A stretch of DNA of 64,000 bases from Macrocystis pyrifera (lineage: Eukaryota > Sar > Phaeophyceae > Laminariales > Laminariaceae). The position numbers were made by a program, and so were the translations under genes. A model generated the notes under the pieces. It was not told the origin of the DNA. It saw only the letters and a program-made list of their open reading frames with translations, and ran no database searches. Where the stretch lies: NCBI GenBank assembly GCA_031763025.1, contig JASSKH010000005.1:17326128-17390127 (forward strand). Reading direction: 5' to 3'. Shown in pieces: positions 63,001 to 64,000 of the stretch. The first letter of the stretch is position 1. Every line of letters begins with the position of its first letter.

Positions 63001-63785
63001 CCTTGAATGATCTAGATCATGAAGCGGGAATCGATGATCTAGATCATCATCTGCCCCAGGCGTGAAAAGCTTCTCCAACTCGGTCGTCCATTCGCCGCTT
63101 GAAACGCTTACAATTATAATACGTGCAGACTAGTCTACCTCTATATGATTGGCACAACTTATCCAACTCTGTCACCAATACAACTACTTGTGCACTAACT
63201 ATTGCGGGGGACCATAGTAAATAGGACCTACGGTATACATAAAAAACTATATATTTACCTATTTTTACTATATATATTTGGTCCTATTTACTATGGTCCC
63301 CCGTAATACAATATCGTATGGGCTGGCCGGTGTCTACGTTACTTCTTTTTTCTTCAGCTTTAAAAAAAAAAGCATCTTCATGTTCTTCGTTCTTGCCCGT
63401 GGCTATACTACAAGCGCGAGTGGCTATCATATACGAGGGAAGAACGCCTGCTAGCCGTGTACTCCTTTGTCAGCTCGCGACACCCCCGGGGATTTGAAGT
63501 CAACCATTGCTGTGCATCCCGAGGGGGAACCTTGCACTTACAAAGTATCAATATGTGTATACCTCAGACTCTTTCCTGCCGCATATTTACACCTAGGCGT
63601 GCAGGAAAAGAGCGGTAGCGTAAAGTGGTCCACACCTCCGTATCAACGCTGGCGGCGAGAGCCTTCCAGTCTCCCCGCTTCACAGACACGCAGAGATGGA
63701 GCTTCTGAGCCGGCGTTTCCGCCAGAAGCTGCCGCAGGTAGCAGTGAAGCCTGACGAGGCGGCTCCATAGCGCCCACAGAACGGC
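42871..63785 (-). CDS. Helical-region plus C2-domain protein, C-terminal 775 residues (16 exons)
   Basis: Sixteen exons from 63785 down to 42871 join through GT-AG introns with compatible phases into one frame ending at TAA. The first about 640 residues are mostly helical with short Gly-rich loops; the last about 135 form a C2 domain (LRVTILEAQGLRN, KKTDSYVVAEL, NTCDPKWNEPLTF, DDLELGHVELPLAG, GGWFELSDGQGRLKI). One loop-1 Asp and the loop-3 DxD are missing, so calcium binding looks weak. A long helical part followed by C2 is the layout of Munc13/MUN-type vesicle tethers; that assignment is an inference, and the C2 call is firm. Codons use GC-rich third positions. The 5' part lies beyond the right edge. 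Confidence 0.85.
43237..43830 (+). mobile_element. G-tract repeat, full-length copy, doubled head
   Basis: A G-run at 43237-43261, two tandem heads (CATGGCCGTAGTCGTATGA), the full body and a second run at 43799-43830. It lies 93 bases upstream of the exon p acceptor. Confidence 0.8.
43894..43999. mobile_element. Stowaway-like miniature element
   Basis: Ends TTACGGGGGACCATAGTAAA and TTTACTATGGTCTCCCGTAA with TA flanks; a well-preserved copy of 106 bp in the intron between exons o and p. Confidence 0.8.
44032..44820 (+). mobile_element. Possible solo LTR
   Basis: The segment starts TGTTAAGGCCGGACAG and includes a late region ACCAGAGCACCTCCTCAGCT followed by CAATAAGAAGATC, the pattern of an LTR with a polyadenylation signal. 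No internal coding sequence adjoins it and the right end is not defined. It is a fossil, tentative. Confidence 0.3.
45203..45402. repeat. 20-bp tandem array, ten units
   Basis: The unit is ATAATTGATACTTGATATCG, nearly identical across copies. All three minus-strand frames are open and give repetitive SIN(Y)RYQV-type peptides, which are not genes. Confidence 0.9.
45846..46152. repeat. About 30-bp tandem array, ten units
   Basis: Units contain GTATCACACTAGGGTGATAA and GATAACACACC. The GTATCACAC/GGTGATA core is partly palindromic. Confidence 0.85.
46347..46560. mobile_element. Foldback element with a Stowaway-like element at its centre
   Basis: The left arm TTAACACTTGAAGGACCGCT, continuing GTCCCGTTTCGGGGATAAAC, pairs with GTTTATTCCCAAAACGAGAC and GGCGGTCGTACAAGGGTTTA on the right. 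A Stowaway-like copy (46403-46516) separates them. Confidence 0.6.
46403..46516. mobile_element. Stowaway-like miniature element
   Basis: Ends TTACGGGGGACCATAGTAAA and TTAACTATGGACCCCCGTAA. The centre contains TACCTGGTA. It was inserted into the foldback element around it. Confidence 0.8.
46724..46772. repeat. 8-bp (CTAACCTT)n array at a splice donor
   Basis: About six units run directly into exon o. On the transcribed strand each unit reads GGTTAGAA, so the array offers a ladder of GTTAGA donor-like sites. Confidence 0.85.
46769..46900 (-). CDS. C2-protein gene, exon o (first half of C2 domain)
   Basis: The exon has 44 codons, VLRVTILEAQGLRNVAVLKK then TDSYVVAELL and RENRTTLRK, the opening strands of a C2 domain. 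The acceptor is GTGTAACAG. The donor GTTAGAAG is the first unit of a tandem array running into the intron. Confidence 0.9.
46985..47290 (+). mobile_element. G-tract repeat, chimera of both subfamilies
   Basis: A G-run and standard head up to TCGCATGAAGGGTGAG are followed directly by the divergent type (CATTTATTTGACCATTGACC) to GGGCGTTCATTATC. It lies 84 bases upstream of the exon o acceptor. Confidence 0.7.
47700..48060. repeat. ATCGAT-rich low-complexity tract
   Basis: Repeated TATCGATA, AACGAAAAA and GATATCG motifs, with a 10-bp inverted pair CTACCTGGTA/TACCAGGTAG at 47831-47865. No gene evident. Confidence 0.45.
48221..48355 (-). CDS. C2-protein gene, exon n (probable linker)
   Basis: The exon has 45 codons, Lys/Gly-rich (KGVAKLKKGLRKASPFGARP), between a GTGTTAAG acceptor and a GTGAGATG donor, phase 0 at both ends. 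It would form the basic linker before the C2 domain. The low-complexity composition makes it the least certain exon. Exons m and o also join in frame without it. Confidence 0.55.
48674..49015. repeat. (CAGTGCGGT)-type minisatellite
   Basis: Variants of GTGCGGTGTAGCGTATA and CAGTGCGGT repeat over about 340 bases in the intron between exons m and n. The open frames there (His/Arg/Thr-rich) are array products. Confidence 0.8.
49135..49405 (+). mobile_element. G-tract repeat, 3'-truncated
   Basis: A G-run at 49135-49156 and the standard body end near TGGATGGCAGCGTCAATGAG, followed by a stray CATGGCCGTAGTCG. This is the one plus-oriented copy with no exon within 200 bases downstream on the minus strand. 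Confidence 0.7.
49410..50880. other. Intron region without an assigned element
   Basis: A 140-codon minus-strand frame (49478-49900) and a 106-codon one (50392-50712) occur but show no domain, no good splice borders and AT-shifted composition. I see no repeat shared with the rest of the window. Confidence 0.4.
50881..50997 (-). CDS. C2-protein gene, exon m
   Basis: The exon has 39 codons between a TCTCTCTTAAG acceptor and a GTAACTGG donor. It encodes MMLCLRADRKILPEGVSKWA and NWMGGDVVVLTADTAE. Phase is 0 at both ends. Confidence 0.82.
51170..51620. repeat. GTAGGTCTAGAGTACGCTTG minisatellite
   Basis: Units of about 48 bases with CTCCACAGTAGCTACGCAGT and GAGTACGCTTGCAGTAGGTC repeat in the intron between exons l and m. 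Later units shorten to CTACAGTACGT. Confidence 0.8.
51718..51782 (-). CDS. C2-protein gene, exon l
   Basis: The exon is 65 bp, with a TTTTTTCTGCAG acceptor and a GTGAGC donor. It encodes VFTGMLRQHIHCQRSVQHAL. It enters in phase 1 and leaves in phase 0, as both neighbours need. Confidence 0.82.
51890..52195. repeat. GATCAT-family repeat
   Basis: It contains TGATCTATCTATCTA, the block AGGATCTGCCTTACAGGGCA with GATAGATCACACCCAGGAAA, GCAACATGAGCTAGATCATA and the end motif TCTGCCCGAGATGTGA. It lies in the intron between exons k and l. Confidence 0.65.
52426..52711 (-). CDS. C2-protein gene, exon k
   Basis: The exon is 286 bp: RLCDHIVVWAAQGLARAAAS, LLRLSACRETLAEALRIC, a Gly-rich loop, and RRLDFLDDLLKLLQVPSS. 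It enters in phase 0 and leaves in phase 1 at GTGAGC. The acceptor CTCCAAG is 25 bases from the G-run of a G-tract repeat, so that run is the only strong pyrimidine tract on offer. Confidence 0.82.
52737..53353 (+). mobile_element. G-tract repeat, full-length copy
   Basis: A G-run at 52737-52754, the complete body and a 64-base second G-run (one T) at 53290-53353. The first run is 25 bases upstream of the exon k acceptor. Confidence 0.85.
53535..53885. repeat. GATCAT-family repeat with an internal 45-bp duplication
   Basis: Inverse orientation blocks GTTTCCTGGGTGTGATCTAT and CTGCCCTATAAGGCAGATCC occur, then CAACCTCTCACAACGGCAAG twice in tandem (53751 and 53798), ending CTGTCCGAGGTGTGA. It lies in the intron between exons j and k. 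Confidence 0.65.
54003..54148 (-). CDS. C2-protein gene, exon j
   Basis: The exon is 146 bp, entering in phase 1 and leaving in phase 0. It encodes FMEADGLFDLEGMHAQGAEQ, SLLEIRDALEYYCLKFLRPW and LEEYFYQK. The acceptor is TTTTGTCAACGTAG. Confidence 0.85.
54440..55160. repeat. CATACATAT 9-bp array of about 520 bp within a GATCAT-family repeat
   Basis: From about 54640 to 55155 the unit CATACATAT or CATACATAC repeats more than 50 times with few changes. It is preceded by ATCATCTACATATC units. All frames are open on both strands (up to 209 codons of Met-Ile-Cys, His-Thr-Ile or Ser-Tyr-Ile type) and none is a gene. Confidence 0.9.
55310..55565. repeat. GATCAT-family repeat
   Basis: ATTCCCACAGTTCATGATCT, TAGATCATTTCAAGGCAGAT, CATGTTGCCGGGTAGGAGCA and ACATGTTTCCTGGGTTAGAG identify it. 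It lies in the intron between exons i and j. Confidence 0.6.
55740..55978. repeat. GATCAT-family repeat
   Basis: GTTTCCTGGGTGTGATCTAT, CTGCCCTATAAGGCAGATCC, CTCTCGCAACGGCAGGTGAA and the end GTCGGAGGTGTGC. It stops only a few bases from the exon i donor. Confidence 0.65.
55985..56072 (-). CDS. C2-protein gene, exon i
   Basis: The exon has 29 codons plus one base: GAEDSYETLKELWVLLGVSC and CRKAARLVL. It has a TTTTTTCAGAG acceptor and a GTGAGAGG donor. It leaves in phase 1, matching exon j. Confidence 0.82.
56338..56562. mobile_element. Stowaway-like element nested inside another copy
   Basis: The inner copy 56377-56480 (TTACGGGGGTCCATAGTTAA to TTAACTATGGACCCCCGTAG) splits an outer, more diverged copy (56338-56376 and about 56483-56562). 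This shows two rounds of spread of the same family. Confidence 0.75.
56851..57008. repeat. Tandem pair of about 85-bp units
   Basis: CATGGGTAGGGTCCATTTTTA and TTGGTTCCAACCAAATTCTT recur in both units (second starts near 56940). It lies between exons h and i. Confidence 0.65.
57127..57366 (-). CDS. C2-protein gene, exon h
   Basis: The exon has 80 codons between an AACGAAACAG acceptor and a GTAAAG donor. It contains SLRNVMSAHTEASMSS, WDKLLMFLCATANDCWHLV and an Ala/Met-rich end. Phase is 0 at both ends. Confidence 0.85.
57511..57740 (+). mobile_element. G-tract repeat, 3'-truncated
   Basis: A 33-base G-run at 57511 is followed by the standard body to CGCTTGTGAGGCGGATTCG. It lies 144 bases upstream of the exon h acceptor. 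A separate G-rich stretch follows at 57771-57795. Confidence 0.75.
57856..57960. mobile_element. Stowaway-like miniature element
   Basis: Ends TTACGGGGGACCATAGTAAA and ATTAACAACGGTCCCCCGTAA are inverted; TA flanks; 105 bp. Confidence 0.8.
58156..58412 (-). mobile_element. G-tract repeat, inverted and fragmented
   Basis: A C-run at 58156-58172, then GGTCGGTGAAAATCCAACGT, GGGGCGCGAGGGTCTACGGT and CGGCCATGCATGAC in reverse orientation, and a second piece (ACTACGGCCATGCATGACAT then C-run) at about 58379-58412. It is the only clearly inverted copy, placed downstream of the exon g donor. Confidence 0.6.
58486..58683 (-). CDS. C2-protein gene, exon g
   Basis: The exon has 66 codons: a Gly-rich loop (GKGSGGAGGGGGGKGDR), then FSMWELHESSVRPLSVVP and a helix TAIALLDTYIVTVAKKF. 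The donor is GTAATG. The acceptor CGCCTGAAG at 58684 keeps phase 0. The frame stays open up to 58734, so a slightly longer exon is possible. Confidence 0.75.
58984..59375. repeat. (AACCAAACCGAACC)n minisatellite with an exon remnant
   Basis: Degenerate CCAAACCGAA units fill the intron between exons f and g. At 59298-59324 the minus strand reads FRKILDTQK followed by a GTCGGGC donor, close to the FRNILDTNK end of exon f. Confidence 0.7.
59517..59609 (-). CDS. C2-protein gene, exon f
   Basis: The exon has 31 codons, AVSVPWLLTAYATSIERKLS then GLFRNILDTNK, between a GTCTAAG acceptor and a GTCCGAC donor. A copy of its last nine codons and its donor lies at 59298. Confidence 0.8.
59773..59848 (+). 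mobile_element. G-tract repeat, head only
   Basis: G-runs and TACTCATGTCATGCATAGCC through CATAGACCTTCGCATCC. It lies 163 bases upstream of the exon f acceptor, with a separate short G-run at 59622. Confidence 0.65.
59943..60210. repeat. (CAG)n array interrupted by CTAGAGCTG
   Basis: Eight blocks of 4-12 CAG triplets are separated by regular CTAGAG spacers, so each block ends CAGCAGCTAGAGCTGCAG, a palindrome-rich junction. The plus strand can be read as poly-Gln with Leu-Glu-Leu spacers, the minus as poly-Ala; no splice or start context supports a gene. It lies in the intron between exons e and f. Confidence 0.85.
60491..60607 (-). CDS. C2-protein gene, exon e
   Basis: The exon has 39 codons, including VVEEVGRHITFRYEGVLPLA and LLALLDILVNKADIMQ. 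It has a TTTGTGCTTCAG acceptor and a GTATTC donor, phase 0 at both ends. Confidence 0.82.
60745..60798 (-). CDS. C2-protein gene, exon d
   Basis: The exon has 18 codons, AAVLAVARTDATCGLPDK, ending at a GTGCGC donor. The acceptor (ATCGAAAAG) is weak, so the true start may be upstream in the same frame. Confidence 0.6.
60855..61080. repeat. GATCAT-family repeat
   Basis: ATCATCTACAGATAGATCAT, TTTGCAGGATCTGTACAGTA, CAAGTCCAACCCAGGAAACA and CCTAGATCATGGCAGG. It lies between exons c and d. Confidence 0.6.
61119..61224. mobile_element. Stowaway-like miniature element
   Basis: Ends TTACGGGGGGTCCATAGTTA and TTTACTATGGTACCCCGTAA; TA flanks; between exons c and d. Confidence 0.8.
61368..61457 (-). CDS. 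C2-protein gene, exon c
   Basis: The exon has 30 codons, VMELLLGADALPERALRRAV then EVMASQCYTK, between a GTGACAG acceptor and a GTACCTTG donor. Phase is 0 at both ends. Confidence 0.78.
61493..61597. mobile_element. Stowaway-like miniature element
   Basis: Ends GTACGGGGGTCCATAGTAAA and TTTACTATGGTCCCCCGAAA, inside TA flanks; 36 bases upstream of the exon c acceptor. Confidence 0.78.
61851..61954. mobile_element. Stowaway-like miniature element
   Basis: Ends TTTCGGGGGACCATAGTAAA and TTTACTATGGCCCCCCATAG; slightly diverged at the tips; between exons b and c. Confidence 0.75.
62337..62480 (-). CDS. C2-protein gene, exon b
   Basis: The exon has 48 codons, with a CTTGGCAG acceptor and a GTGAGCAC donor. 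It has an acidic loop (DIEADDAGDGEEG) between two helices, the second being VGSIKTVEGLCRALDKR. Confidence 0.75.
62595..63068. repeat. GATCAT-family repeat with a CATCTACAGATAGAT array
   Basis: About 14 units of ATCATCTACAGATAG (62605-62850) are followed by GCCGTTGTGAGATGTCGTGC, CAGATCCAACCCAGGAAGCG, GCAACATGAGCTAGATCATA and the end CTGCCCCAGGCGTGA. It is the longest copy of the family, between exons a and b. Confidence 0.75.
63202..63306. mobile_element. Stowaway-like miniature element
   Basis: Ends TTGCGGGGGACCATAGTAAA and TTTACTATGGTCCCCCGTAA with TA flanks; a near-intact copy between exons a and b. Confidence 0.82.
63636..63785 (-). CDS. C2-protein gene, exon a (first in window)
   Basis: It has a TGTGCCTTCAG acceptor, 50 codons and a GTGTGG donor. 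It encodes an amphipathic helix run including LRQLLAETPAQKLHLCVSVK. Phase is 0 at both ends. Earlier exons should lie beyond 64000. Confidence 0.7.
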
Positions 63786-64000
63786 CTGAAGGCACAGCAG
63801 GAGTAGTCGCCGTCGTACACGGTGCAGCGCCAGGTAGGGAAAGGAGCGGGCGAGCGGGAGAGCGACCGAGCACGCACGCGAGACGCAGCAATTTCAGAAT
63901 ACGTGCATGCGCTAAATCTGTGCACCAGGTACCAGGTATATACGTATCGTTTCACAATTTTTAGCAACCGCCGGCGGAGTGGAATAACTAAAGCCGAATG

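Noticed and set aside
63048-63110. Possible extra exon of the C2 gene (SGEWTTELEKLF)
   Set aside because: No GT donor follows it and exons a and b already join in phase.

Overview
The window reads as nuclear DNA of an intron-rich eukaryote. No tRNA, rRNA or bacterial-style operon was found. Coding sequence makes up only a few per cent of it: short GC-rich exons with GT-AG borders sit in introns of about 0.1 to 7 kb filled with repeats. The organism is probably an alga, most likely a stramenopile of brown-algal type. This is an inference from the long introns, the allantoicase gene and the style of the retroelement remnants; no marker settles it.

Left part (1-15.9 kb), minus strand: six exons, read from 15885 down to 525, join without a frame break into the N-terminal half of allantoicase, the ureide-pathway enzyme that splits allantoate into ureidoglycolate and urea. 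The second half lies beyond the left edge. About 15 kb of DNA carries 233 codons, and the first intron alone is about 7 kb.

Middle (16-42 kb): mainly repeats. A 1.14-kb repeat is present three times plus fragments, and two copies carry younger insertions (a hAT-type element and LTR-type remnants). There is also a head-to-tail dimer of a Harbinger-like element with a matching empty site at 29.27 kb, several minisatellites, and a terminal exon of an unrecognised minus-strand gene (26797-27030) with diverged copies of its last codons downstream. A few more exon-like segments and a small two-helix membrane protein gene (41455-41930) are offered at lower confidence.

Right part (42.8-63.8 kb), minus strand: sixteen exons with fully compatible phases give about 775 residues of one protein. 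It is a long helical region followed by a C-terminal C2 domain, the layout of Munc13/MUN-type tethering factors, although the helical part is not firmly assigned. The 5' end lies beyond the right edge.

Repeats and genes are intertwined. A family of about 0.6 kb with G-runs at its ends lies 20-163 bases upstream of eight 3' splice sites, always in the orientation that gives the transcript a C-tract. A Stowaway-like miniature element of about 105 bp occurs 14 times. A third family rich in GATCAT and CATCTACAGATAGAT occupies other introns of the C2 gene.
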